From Struthio camelus (taxonomy: Eukaryota; Chordata; Aves; Struthioniformes; Struthionidae), in NCBI RefSeq assembly GCF_040807025.1, contig NC_090981.1:39845817-39909816 (forward strand): DNA of 64,000 bases, given 5' to 3'. Shown piece by piece: positions 24,101 through 36,598 of this stretch (the first letter of the stretch is position 1; every line of letters begins with the position of its first letter). The notes under the pieces are model-generated. The model was not told the DNA's origin, made no database searches, and saw only the letters and a program-made list of their open reading frames with translations. Both the position numbers and the translations under genes were made by a program.

Positions 24101-26439
24101 AGAGAGAAAGCAAATTCTTACACATGAATTTGATTTACTTTACTAAATGATGGCAATTATCAGTGGCATTAAAATATATTATTTTCATATTTTTCACATA
24201 ATTCTGTGACAGTGAGGGTTCTGCATTAAAAACAACATCTTCTGTTAATCTTAAAGCCACTATCATACACTAGATAGTAACGTTCTGGAAAAATTCCAGA
24301 ATATAGGACCCTTTCTCCCACGTTGTTAGAACATTTCCTGAGAAGTTTCCAAAGCCAGTCCTTATCATCTAAAGGAAAAGAAGAAATTAATTAATAAAAG
24401 TTCCTCTTAATATTTGATCCAGAGAAAGTGCTTAAGGGGCTTTTCAGAAGACAACGATTCTCATGCAGCTGATGATTCAATAGAATCAAAATACGCTTTT
24501 TTTTCTTTCTTTAAAAACATCTGGTAGAAAATCTGCTTTCATGATGCTGAAAGGCTCTCCTAAATCCCCCCAAATTCTTCCTAATAGCTCCTCTAAGTAT
24601 CTGTGGAGTTTCAGTAACTCAGGGAATTTTTATATTATTAAATTGCAGAAATTTTCACATATTTAATTATTTCCTCAAAACTGGGCTGTATCTTAACAAG
24701 CATTTCAAAAACCACCTTTCAAGTTAGCCCCAAGGTCATCCTGCTATTTTGCAGTTTTTTCAGTAGAGTTCTTGATGACTTCTGGTAAAATTACATTATG
24801 TTAAAGGAGTCTTTTTGCCTTTGCAAATATCAGAAAAATGAAAGAAAAAGGCCTTACCCATCTTTTTAAAAAGTATAGAAAAGTCAGTGTTGGAATTTAT
24901 ATTTTTTACATACTTGACGATAATTTTGGTCGGATCAGAATATAGCCGCTGACTCGCCATTTTGAGTCAATGATGTGGACTACCTGCAGAGGTCTAAATG
25001 AGTTATCCAAGAATTCCCCAGGTTTCAGTTGTACTAGAGTTCAAGTGCATTTTTATCTTCTTCCTGGTTTCAGAGTACATCTGTACTATTTTTCAGACTT
25101 AGTCTAGGTCTATATTAGTCTGAGGTTTAAGCATACTCTTGATCCTTTGTGACGCCTGACCTTCAGCTCACTGCTATGCCTCTAGTCTTGAAAAAGCCAG
25201 GTGGCACCCTATGCAGAAAAACTCAGGTATAGGTGCAAAGTGGCTCACACTTGAACTCTGATTCTACAGTGAGTACTAGTGCATGATATGAACTACATGA
25301 CTGTGTGACTTAAGCCCAAAGTCAAGCATGACTGTGCAAGGCAGGATAGTAACCAGACTGCAGCCCTCAGATTTCAGGCCTAGTGCTTCAACCCATCTTC
25401 AGGGAAATCCCGCACTTCTTTCTTTCGGTCGTGGTCAGAGTACTTGTACTTCAGCCAAACAGGTGCTTAATTTTTTTCCTTCTGCCATAATAATATACAT
25501 AAGTCGGTCAAGAATTTCTTGCTTAGCAGTGGAATAAAGTTTATGGGGAAGAAAGACCTCCAAAAAAGATATTTTATATACATATTTATCTTATCCAAAC
25601 CTCTTTCCTTTCTGACTGTAATCCATATGTTCCCTCATGTCTCAGTCCGGTTCCCTCAAACAAATACCTTCCTCCATGTGGATGCTCTTAATTTGAAGCC
25701 TGCCAAAGGTTATTTGATCTCTTGTTTTAGCCAGCCCTTTACTTTCTTGCTTCAAACCACTAGTAGGTTAGCCAAAGAGTCTTTAAAACTCGTTGTCCAG
25801 GTTTATCAGTCAGTGTTAATTGTGATGGCATAGACTTGCAACCACAGTTAGGGGGACATTAAATTAGAAATAATGATAATTTGGGACGAGAGTCCACTTG
25901 TATTAGAACAAAATGCAGATCAGGTCACAAGCCTATGAGCAGGATAGGTAGAGATATACATACATGATGGAGTTATAAGAGGGACAAGAAGGAGGATGAG
26001 GCAATCTACTCAATTTCTTGCAATTCTGTATAGCAAAAAGTATGGGGATTAACAGGAAGAGCTGATAGTCTTAGTACATGATCAAAATTATAACTTAATT
26101 GGTGTGACAGGCACTTATTTGAGTAATTTACATGACAAGAATATTAACATGGAAGGGTATAATTTGTGGAAGGAATATGGAAGGGTGGTGTTTTCTTGCA
26201 TATCAAGAATATACAATTTTTCCTAATGTCCAGGTTGTGAAAGAAGATAGATGGGTTGTAAGTTCGTGACTGAATGTAACAGGAAAAAAATGAGGGTGCT
26301 GTGACAGTATAGGTTTTTGCAGGCCACTGAACCAGGAACATGAAAAGAGTGATGTTTTTGTAATTGGATAGAATCATGTGAAAGCTCCAGAGTTGGTGAA
26401 ACGCAGGAATTTAACTGCTCAGGACATCTGTTAGATGAC

Positions 26440-28614
26440 ATCTAAACCGAGAAATAGGACACAAACCAGCAAATTCTAGGAGTGTGTTGGAAACAAATTC
26501 TTAGAACTTTGGAAAAAGAGGTGGCTCTTCTAGATTTGATTCAAGCCAACTGGATGGAACTAGTCGAGAAGGAAAAGGTGTAAAGCAGCTTGGGCATTAA
26601 ATGTCAGAGTTCCTAATCTTTAAGCCAGGAAGGAAAAATAAAAGCCTCAAGAATTCGTTATTCAATAAATTCACAGAATTGTAAAGATAAATTTTCTGGG
26701 AAACAAATCTAAGAGATTCAGTAGATTTGATAGTTTCTTATAAAAATTATATTGAAGGGAGAAGCATAAATTCTTCTAATGCAGAAGCATGTTAAAAAAA
26801 CAATGTAGCTAAATCATGAGCTTTTCAATGACTTAAAACACACAAAGGAAGAGTACAGGAAGTTGAAAACTTAGCCAGATTACAAAAATGAGTAGAAAAA
26901 CGTGGGGAGAAATCAGAAAGATTGAGACAAAAAATGAAATACAACTAATAATAAATATTAAGGATAACAGGAAAGTATTCTAAAAATGTTTTAGCAAGAA
27001 GAAAACCATGGAAAGAGCTGGTCTATTTCTTGAAGAGAAAGATTCTGGTACTGAAAAGGCCAATGCTTTTTTGTTTCCATCTTAACACCACCAGCAAACC
27101 CATGATCAGACAAGAAAAATAATCAATATCAAAGATAAAGTGGTAAGAACTGAGATTAAAATTGGGAGAGAAAAAATCTTTGCTACTCGAATAGCATTAG
27201 ATGTGTCCAAATGAGTCTAGTGAAATTCAGCCTGGGGTATTTTGAGATCCAGCAGCGGCAGCTGCAGAATTATTGCTGGTTATTTCTTAAAGAGCATGAA
27301 GGATGGCTGAGGTGCCAGAACACTGAAAAGGGGCAAACGTGTTACCTATATTTAAAAATGAGAGAAGACAAACTCTTAAAAGATCGGTCATCTTAATGTC
27401 AATCCTAGGCCAATTAATTAAACTATTTACATGCCTCTAAAAGACAACAAAGAGATAAGTAGTAGCCAACATGAGTTTGTCAAGAGCAAATCATGTCAAA
27501 CCAATCTAATTTTCTTCCATGACAGAGTAACAGGCATTAAGAATAGGAGGAAGCAGTAGGCATCATGCATTTTGGACTTCAGTAGTTTTTTGGCACTGTA
27601 TCATACAATACTCACATACAAGGTAGAGAAACACAGTTACATGAAACTACTATTATGTGGTAAACAGAAAATTTATTTTCAGACTGTAGGTATCAGAGGT
27701 TCATTTTCAAATTAGAAGTACATATCAAATGGGGTTTCACCTGGGTCTGTTCTGGTCCAATACTGTTTAACAATTTTATTAATGGCTTAGATAACAGAAT
27801 AGAAAATATTCCTTAAATCTGAAGATAACAGCAAGTGTAGGGGGGCAGCAGTCATGTTCAAGGACAGGGTTAGAATTCAAGATTTCAAAATTAGAAAATC
27901 TGGAAAACAGGATGAAACTCAACAAGGACAGCTGCGAAGTTTCACATTTGGGTCATAGTAATCAGTTGCGCAAATACAGGATAGAAAGGACAGGCTTTAT
28001 ACTGCAGACAGAAATACTGGAGTTATAGTAGATCAAAGTTTAACACGGCTCAACATCAGGCTCTTACAAAAAAGACAGACATTATTCAGAGATGTATATT
28101 TTGGAGCATCATTTATAAGACTTGCAAAGTAATCCTTCTGCTTTACCAGTGCTGGTAAGGCCTCTGCTGGTACACTCTTTATAGGCGTTTGCTCACAATT
28201 CAAAAACTAATTAGAGAAAAGAGAAGAGCAATGAGAACAAGATCTAGAAAATATCATCTATAAGGAAAGAGTGAAGGAAATGGGGCTGCATAGTCTATAT
28301 AGGAGAAAATTCAGAGAAGCATTATAAGAGGCTTAAGAAGCCTAAAAAGTAGCTGCAAAAGAAAGGCAATGCATTCTCTTCCACATTCACTGACAGATTA
28401 AACTGCATTCTGTTTAGAATTAGGAAAATCTTTCTAACGGCAAGGTTAATGAAACACTGGAATAGATAGCTTAAGACCAAACCTTCATCACTAGAGTTTC
28501 TGAGATGAGGTTAGAAAAACATCTGTGCAGAATGATGTCCCTAGAACTGAATCTGCACTGAAGCAGTGGCATGGACTAGAAGATAGATATTCCAGATATT
28601 TATTATGATTTGTC
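26440..28614 (+). mobile_element. Ancient decayed CR1/L3-like LINE, plus strand
   Basis: This is a long ORF2 relic full of stops and frameshifts whose translated fragments fall in the correct family order. The end of the endonuclease is at 26,519-26,575 (VALLDLIQANWMELVEK; family LLDLILTNKEELV). The linker is at about 26,958-27,065 (KDNRKVF...SGTEKANAF; family KDNKKGFYKY...EKAEVLNAFF). Reverse-transcriptase parts follow at about 27,382-27,430 (RSVILMSILGQLIKLF), 27,472-27,530 (EFVKSKSCQTNL), 27,560-27,605 (a FSKAFDTV-like stretch), 27,732-27,790 (GVSPGSVL...) and about 27,810-27,835 (KSEDNSK where KFADDTK is expected). The C-terminus near 28,503 reads EMRLEKHL, and a worn GACTAGA...TATTATGATTTG tail ends near 28,614. 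It is much older than the copy at 36.6 kb and encodes nothing functional. The left boundary is uncertain. Confidence 0.75.
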
Positions 28615-29925
28615 TGATTTAACAACTTTAAAGTACTGTGGGGGAGGTGGGGTTAGTTAAACCAATTTATCCTGAGCTGCCTGTTTTTTCAGTCATTTTC
28701 CTTTGGTTTGAACTAATTATAGTAATAAAATATTAGAATAACCAGATCAACATACAAGAGCTGCTGCAAAGCATCTCCAAATCTGTCACATTCCTATGAG
28801 TGATGCACGTTAAAATATAAGATGTTGTATACTCGTTTTGCCCCTTACATGGGTTCTGAGGTTTTAATAAATTTACAAATGCAGCACACATTTAATCTAG
28901 TTACATTAGTCTCATATGGGTGCTGCAGATCTCTACAGCTACTTCTCATTGACCGTGGTACATGTATTAATGAATAAAAAATTGATGAGCTATAGGTCTT
29001 CTTCCTTGCTTCCTTTCTCCCCTCTCATCAATGACTCAGCCAGTGAGCTAATAGAAATTTTACTGGGCAGCAGAAGCTTTCACAGAAGTAACTGCCGGCA
29101 TGTTGCAGAGGCTAGAAACGTATGGATATGAAGTACTGAAGAACGTACCCAGGTGCTGAGAGCGGAACTCACTAAGGAACAAAAGCATGTTAGCTGTTAA
29201 GAAATTTAATTTTTAATATTCAGTATTTGTGATGCTTAACTCATGATCAGTGGGAGCCAGGATTAAAATACATTTGATCGTTAGTATCTGAAAAGAACAT
29301 ATGACTTGCGCCATAAACTAGAAATATTTTGTTGCCTTTCCTGAATCAGGTGGCAGCAAAAGCACAGAATCCTGCAGGGTGTGTCTGTGAAGGGAGAGGC
29401 AGATAGGGCGCTGGTAACTCTGACACAATCCAGTTTATTTGCCAAGAGCGTACACAAGATGAATGAAAAAAATACCACTTCTTCACTTTCTCTTTGCACT
29501 GCTTTACATGTACCCCTGATACTGTGCCTGATGCTTCCTTGCTCTTAGCTTCCCTGGGTTTTTTTGCCTACTGCATTCATTGACATTAAAACAAACATCA
29601 GAGAGATCTCTAATTCAATTAATGTCTAACCTGCATACCCCTCTGCATTATATATATAAGCCCCAACAGGCAACACAGCGTAGCCTTATTTCCTGTGTTC
29701 TCCTCCATAGTGGCCTTTATTGTTTAAATTACCTGGTTACACAAAGTCCTTAACAGTTTCTTTACATTTACACTGCTTTGAAGATGCCTGTTAAAGTGAC
29801 CAATTTTAACTATGTTTAGACCAACCAATAACATAACGGACATGTCTAACAACTACTCAGGACACTGAGTAGAAAAATGTTGGGATTGTACAGGTTCAGG
29901 CAAGCGTACCTACACTGTTCACTCT

Positions 29926-29997
29926 GGGCCTGACCCAGAACTCCCTGAAGTCAATGGAAGTACTGCCACTGATGTCAGTGGGCTTTGGATCAGGACC
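29926..29997. mobile_element. Palindromic MITE-like element, 72 bp
   Basis: GGGCCTGACCCAGAACTCCC on the left mirrors GTGGGCTTTGGATCAGGACC on the right, with CTGAAGTCAATGG and CCACTGATGTCAGTGG in between. The whole element is a near-palindrome. It shares the GGCCTGATCCAAAG-type terminus with the copy at 40,892. It is the best preserved example in the window. Confidence 0.7.
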
Positions 29998-30002
29998 AAG
30001 GC

Positions 30003-30075
30003 TACTCCAGTCTTTACTCAGATCTTACTCTGGCAGTTCTCCCATTGAAGTCAATGAGATTATTCCCTGGTATAA
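30003..30075. mobile_element. Palindromic element remnant
   Basis: Contains TTCTCCCATTGAAGTCAATG flanked by CAGTCTTTACTCAG on the left and a degraded right arm. It lies 5 bp from the preceding palindromic element. The boundaries are approximate. Confidence 0.4.
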
Positions 30076-30180
30076 TAGAGCTCACCGTCAGGAAGATTTT
30101 AATGATATTCAACCTACATTTTCCATGTCTTAATATCACCCCATTACTCCTAGTTATATCTCATTATCTTCTTCCTTTCA

Positions 30181-30250
30181 GGGACCCAATCCTAACCTCC
30201 TTAGTCAGGCAAAACTCCCACTGACTTCGATTATGGAAGCAGGATCTCAC
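30181..30250. mobile_element. Palindromic element remnant
   Basis: CCAATCCTAACCTCCTTAGT followed by CAGGCAAAACTCCCACTGAC, then GAAGCAGGATCTCA. The left half matches the common 'GATCCTGCAGTCCTTACTCAGGCAAAACTCCCATTGA' type of amniote palindromic element (quoted from memory, in pieces). The right arm is shortened. Confidence 0.4.
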
Positions 30251-33200
30251 TGTGATCTTTACTATTTGGAGGCTGCTGTAATGCCCCCCCATGATGTCAT
30301 CATACAGGCAAACCATGCATGGTGTTTTTGCTTGTGAAGACTGCAGTATTGAGCCTATGGCAGTACTGAAGAGGAGAGAAAAATGAAAAGATTTGTCAGT
30401 ACAATTTCAAGACATACAGCAATATGAATTTTTAAGTAACATTTGATCTTATAAAAACACTTTATCATCTTTCCATCAGACGTACATCCTCACAGCTATA
30501 TAAAAATCTGTAGTAAAATTATTGTAAGTAGTTTCTTTGATTAAGAACTCAACATTTGTGGTTTAGAATAGCTTTATAATTTGCCGTGGATAAGACAGAT
30601 AACGTGATACCTCTTTCTCAACAATCATTTATTATGTATTATATGGCCTTTCTGGATGGTTGGATTGGAACATGTCCTAAATTACCAGAAGTTAACAATT
30701 TCTTATACAACCTAAAAAAGGTAATTTTCTATAAATGTGTATTAAAAGGTTGGATTTTATTTAGAGTTAAGACATCATATGTCTCTGATGGTCTTCATGC
30801 AAATAAGCTTTTGCACGCTCATAACTGTATTAGTTTAGAAGGTTAAGCTGAAGTAGTAGAATCTCATTAGTTTCTCCCCTCAGTGCGTGATGTGCCAGAG
30901 CTGTGCTTTTACAAAAGTATAGAGTCCCTTCCCCTCCATCCAGTCACTAAACAAAAGGCAAGCAAGACAGGAGACACTACCGAGGCAACCTGGTTAATGT
31001 GGTACCTGTGGCTAATGGGCTAAAACAATATAGCATGTCAGCATAATGCAACACCAAGCCCCAAATCCCCTGGACAAATATCATGGACAGCAGTAATTTT
31101 GCAGTTTTGAAAATCCGTGGAATAAGAGCCCTCTTTTCATTTGTGTTTTTACAGCAATGAGCATTGAGCGATTGGAATTTTATGGTAGTACAGCAGCACT
31201 AATGATAATAAATACTAATTAAAAGAAAGGGTATGTGGACATTATACAGTACATAACAAATACTCAGAAATATGTTCCCATGCCTGATTCTGTGTGCCCT
31301 TCCCTGCTCCGTTCTGGAGAAACAGTATGAATCCTTCCAGCGTGAATATATGGGACTTTCTAGTAAGGACATGATTTTACTCATTAGGGATATCAGCTAT
31401 GCCCAACAGCTATGGCAAATCCCTTTTTCTGCATGCTAGATTTCCCTACTTTCTATCACATACTAATAATTAATCACTGGAGATTTACATGTGTATTCCC
31501 TTTGCTATCAGTCATTTCTTTTTTCTTAACTGCCCGGACATCATGTAGATTAAATATGTAAAACATTATTGCCTGCTCTGTGTTCCTCGCTGTTGTCCTT
31601 ATTTGCTCCACCCACTTCAATAATACACTGATTTACAACAAATAGAGATACGGCTCTCAGACGATAGTCCAAACCTATTTCTCTAATAAGACAAATCCAA
31701 ATACTCCAATGCCAGTGCAGTTAAGGAATTCTTCAGGAAAGTTACACTGAAATTCGGCATATTCAAGAGATGTTTACTCAGCCACTGAGTAAGTTTACTT
31801 CTTTATTCTAGTCCATCTCTCCTTTACAGGTATGAGGAAACACAAATAACTAAGATACAGAATATATGCTAAAGAATGACTTGAGGTGTGCATCTATCTC
31901 ATCATTTTTAGTTCTGACTATTTTGCTTTTGAAGTGACTCTTCCAGTTCTCCTAATTTACCGTTCCTTTGTTTGCATGATGAAGCGTGCAAATTAGAATC
32001 CTTTTAGATTAAGCTAAACTGAAAGTTGCACCCTAAGAGCCCATCCAATTTGTTTCAATGGACCATTCAGTCGGTAGGACCAGACTAAGAGTTAGTCTGA
32101 GGTAAAGGCCCCAAAATATATAGTGTGGACATCCAGTCCTCAGCACCAGCTCTGTTGCTCTGTAGATCTGCTTTATTGCACTGCACTATTTGCTAATGGA
32201 GACATAGCTGAAGTTGCCTGTTTCGAAGAGAACAGTCCTGTAGTGTCCTCTCCATTATTTCTTTTCCACCTAGTCTCCTGGTATCTAACCTGATCCTTCT
32301 TTGACCACAGAGTGATGGTGCAGCTTTTTTAATAAACCAATTGGACAAAAAGTTGGTAGATAAGGCAAAAATGTGGGTTGCCAGAGTCCAGACACTGTCT
32401 AGCTTGTTTACAGAACCTCTCTAGAAAGAGAATGGGGATGAAATTCACGCCTCAAGATTGGATGTCCTGCATGAGAAGGGCAACGTTAGCTTGTTCAGAA
32501 ACAGCGTCAGCTTGGATGTTGAGTCCTTTCTAACATTTAATTATAAGTAGTGAACTCAGTCATATTAATCCATTGTGTGTATATCTATTACTTATTGTAG
32601 CTACACTCTTTCATGTCATATATTTTAAAAGTCCAGTTAAATTCAGACATGTTTGAATACCATTTTCATCAGAAATTATATGGGTTTCATAGAAAGAGAG
32701 GTGTTGGAGTGGCAGCTTCTTTTATTTCCATTAACCTTCTTTTCCTCATTAATAACTGACCTGGAGCAGTAACAGCCACCCATGAATTCAAGCAAACAAA
32801 ACAGTCTGCTTTTCTAGGCCCAGTGTTCTTTGCTGCATTGAGCCTTAACAGAGTAAGCAGCAACATGTCTGCTGGAAACTATTCACAACTCCACAGACAA
32901 CAGCTTTTTACTGCATTTCTTCAGTTTCACCCACTTAGGCACTCCAGCCCTAATTCAATAACCTGGTCCACATACATACACTAAAAACTGTTAATATTCT
33001 GATCCTGGAAAATTAACAAAAAGCATTTTAAAAAAGCACAATAGAACACAGATGATAAGTGTGTGTGTTTAGCATAACAGATCCCAATATCATTATTTCC
33101 TGAATATTCTTTCCAATCCAGGCTGCTTTTGTACATCTCAACTGTGAGGATATATCTGATGAAACCAAAAAGCTACAGTGACGAAACAATGCACAAGGAA

Positions 33201-33719
33201 TGTTTGTAATGTAATATGAAAGTAGTGTTTGGGATTTTAATACACTGTAATAGACAACACAGAATTTTTCAGTGAAAAGATAATTTGCTATTAAAATTGT
33301 GCAATATTTAATGTAATTCTGATAATGACAGTAAAATATGATTTCTGTAATGCAAGCTAATCATAAACTCTAATAATTTTTCACATTCAAATGAAGTATG
33401 TAATATATCTGAATACTGTAACTAGTACATATTTTTAAAAGAACTCGGCTATGGACTACTATTAAATATTATATTTCAAATATATAACAAAAACTAGTGA
33501 AGTCACAATATAAACATATTGAAATGCCATGTTGCATTTATTTGGAAAATAATGAATCCTGTGGGAGCAAGTCAAATTTTTTCTTCTAGACAGTTTTATT
33601 ACAGATTTTTAAAGAGCTGAACCTTAGGAACTCTTTCCCCATGTTTAGCTGAAAACTGAAACTGCAATGGGTTTTGACCTTCCAAAGATAAACATTAATT
33701 CCCATGGATACTTAGTGTT

Positions 33720-34260
33720 CCCATTGCTTCTTGCGTTGTATCAGGCTTCTGAAACGAAGGGGGGTTAATCTGTTACGGATCTGTTCAGAGCGAAATTGCG
33801 CTAATGTTAAAAGCACTATTTTGTTTGTGGCATCCACCCATTTGCTGTTTGTGCAAAATGTAATGTGGCACCAGTCATGACATTTCTTAGAGGAATTTTC
33901 ATACGTGAACTCGTTAGAATGAAAGGAGTGCTCCGAGTAATTTGTGCCAGTTAGTTCAGTCAGTTTTTAATATGGAATATTGTTGCCTTTTTTTTTTCCT
34001 GAGGGTGCTTTCCTCCTCTCCTGCACTGGAGAGTTGCACTCATACGCACCATGAGCAGAGCAGACTCCATTATGTGGCTTGTACGGTTTCGACAGTAGGC
34101 TGTGTAATCTGGGGCACCGCAAAGCATACTTTGATGTTTTTAACTTATGGTGCTTTTCTCTTTACAGCTAGCAAGTGGAGTGGTGCAGATAAGTCTGCAC
34201 CACATCATGGGGATCTTTATGTAAACTGAGGTGAGTGTTAGATAGATTATGACTTGCATT
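33720..34260. promoter_or_regulatory. CpG-bearing block, possible conserved element
   Basis: Roughly twelve CpG dinucleotides fall within about 400 bp, in an AT-rich neighbourhood where CpG is rare. The DNA is not repetitive and shows no transposon features. Retained CpGs suggest either low germline methylation or selection. The right part contains the candidate exon at 34,168. Regulatory function is inferred, not shown. Confidence 0.25.
34168..34230 (+). other. Candidate 63-nt exon
   Basis: The acceptor TGCTTTTCTCTTTACAG ends at 34,167, and the interval ends GAG|GTGAGTG, a full-consensus donor. All three frames hit a stop inside (TAG at once, TAA near the end, and TGA one base before the end). 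It is therefore not an ordinary internal coding exon. It would suit a 5' UTR, a long non-coding RNA or a stop-introducing alternative exon. The orientation agrees with a plus-strand transcript from the CpG island 15 kb upstream. It rests on splice signals only. Confidence 0.3.
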
Positions 34261-35200
34261 GTGCCCCCTTTGATCTGTGCATATATTCCTATTTGATCCC
34301 TGCACAACACATTCAGCCATGTACTGAGCAATTCTTTTTCCTTTGTCTAAGGCTGCCAGATACTACATTGGACATTCTCTTATGTTTTTTCAAATATATG
34401 TTTAGAGTTGAAAATATATAATGTTCCCTTATGCTGCTATATTTCATTTGCAAAGATATGTTTTATATACTGTAAATTTTACTTCTTACCAAAAATATAT
34501 TATCCTGGAAGCAAACTGAGTCAAATGTTCTCAGTGTGCCTGTAATTTCTTTGCAATTGTGTGAGGTGTGAAAATTCACTTGACTGTTCTTAGTGAAAGA
34601 TCTGAAGGATGGAAGATAGAAATTGTTTTACTTCTGCCAAGCAAACAGGGAGAAGTATAGAATGTGTATATCATTTCTGGAGAGAAGATGGAGGACATGT
34701 AGTTCCAAAAGACATCCTCTGTCTCAAACAAAAATAAAGGGACATAGGACAAGTATTTTTATTTTTTCATCAAATATGTATATAGTAAAAGTTTATTAGA
34801 ACAAAGGATAAGATAAATGGTCAAATGAGCTAAATTAAAGTTTTAGATGACAAAAATACACAGAATGCCCCAAGTACAAACTTCTCAAAACATGGGATTT
34901 CTGCACTTCATGATAGAAACCAGGAATGACCTTTTATGGAGTGGATGAAAGGTCTTTTTGGCTTTTTTTCAAGTGAATTTAAGGTAATTTTTACTCTTTA
35001 TTTGAAAATGGTGTTCCATTCATAAAAGCAGGCATTAGATTTCATGATACTGAATTTAGTCATGAATTAACTGTGAAACTCACAAGAAAATATCTGAGTT
35101 GGCATTGGTGATTTGGTATTTTGTCTTCTCAGTCATTACCTGGGCATGGCACTAGGAGGCAATCTGCTATTAGAGGTGTCATCCTTCTGACATCAAAGTC

Positions 35201-35230
35201 TTTGAATATTGTGATTTTGAATATTGTGAT
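35201..35230. repeat. 15-bp perfect tandem duplication
   Basis: TTTGAATATTGTGAT occurs twice in immediate succession. It is likely replication slippage. Confidence 0.9.
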
Positions 35231-36598
35231 CTTTCAGGCATCAACTTCCCCTGAGAAGGGGTTTCAGTAATTTTGTTTGTGTCAAATTCCAGCCTGAATT
35301 ACTACAGTCACTTTAGTGTCTTCCAGATATGTTTAGAAAATGGCAGATCAGTGATTTTGAATACCTTCCTGGGACTCTGACCACTGATTTAGCCAATCAT
35401 GACAATTTCTAATATACTAAACGTTATGAGTGAGGTTAGATGCTGGAATATTTAGACTGGAAGTCTTAACAGGGCTGCACTACCCACCCAGACTGCCTGT
35501 GTTGTCAAGACATATGTGTTTCCTGGTATGCCCAGCAGCACAACAGCTTAGATGATAACCTTAGCAGGGAAGATGCGTCTAGATGTATGTGTCTATGTAC
35601 TGTGGACATATCTAGGGTAGAAAGCAGCTAAAGGGGGGTTGAGGTTGAAGATGAAGAGTTTAGATCCAGGTACCAACAGGGCAGTTAGACAGAACTTAGG
35701 CTCTTAATGGAAGTGAACATACAGGATAATACAAATGCTAATTACTCTGAAGAAAGAACATGGATGTTCTCAAACTGGGCACCAAAATGCGTATATTTTT
35801 TATTTCTCTTTGCCTCCGTTTGCATCCTTTCTATTTTCATAGGTGTTTTGAAAATTAATTTATTAATTCTTTCATGCCTTTGGATGTTATAATAATGAAA
35901 ACCTAGGAGAAAGTTAATAGTTTTGTTTTCATAACAGGGTCTGAAAAGTGTACTGTACATCACTCTGTGGTCCTATATTGAAAAACGAGGGAGCGCATAC
36001 ATTTACTAGCTTAAAAATCTATTCTATGCACTAAATTAGCAGTATTATTTCTTTCAAAAAAGTAGCATAAAGTGTACTGAAAGGTCGCATCAGCCTGCAT
36101 ATGGCTAATAAACAGAGTTTCACATACAAGTTTCACAGGCTTATCATAGCTGTTGAACACTTGCTTTTGCAGCCTTACATAACTTTATTTTTATAGAAGT
36201 TCTTTTGTTGTTTGGGAGTAAATATATAATTATATATTCCATATATTTCATAACTCTGTACAGAATATTATTTAGACAGTTTTGAAAGATTCTGTGCTTG
36301 TCACAGAGAGACTCTGTAGCAGACCTGGAAACATGCTTTTAAAAATGTTTCCACAAGTGTTTACTAAGACAGAAAGTCGAATTTGATTTGGCTGCGTTCA
36401 TGCTCTTTTTGTTTACTTTTTGTGAATATTTTAACTAATAGGTTTACTGTCAGGATTGTTTACAGAAACAGCACATTTTAAGCAAATACTACAGAAATGT
36501 CATGGAAAATATATTTTAGACTCACAAATGTAAATATTTGCACTATAAATCTAATTATAAGCTTTACTGTAATATAAGTTTTATTATATAATCATTAA

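Larger units (their letters stand above)
19618..26439. other. Non-coding sequence downstream of CpG island
   Basis: About 6.8 kb without a recognisable exon. Short frames such as 21,109-21,402 and 23,560-23,838 match nothing I know. It includes a palindromic element at 20,531 and a possible SINE head at 21,109. Confidence 0.45.
28615..36598. other. Non-coding stretch with scattered small elements
   Basis: About 8 kb lacking any recognisable protein. It contains a cluster of palindromic elements at 29,926-30,250, a CpG-bearing block with a candidate exon near 34 kb and a 15-bp tandem duplication at 35,201. Otherwise AT-rich and featureless. Confidence 0.45.

Noticed and set aside
24284-24302. 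TTCTGGAAAAATTCCAGAA palindrome, like a heat-shock element
   Set aside because: The spacing of GAA/TTC blocks is off by one base from the consensus, and there is no nearby promoter.
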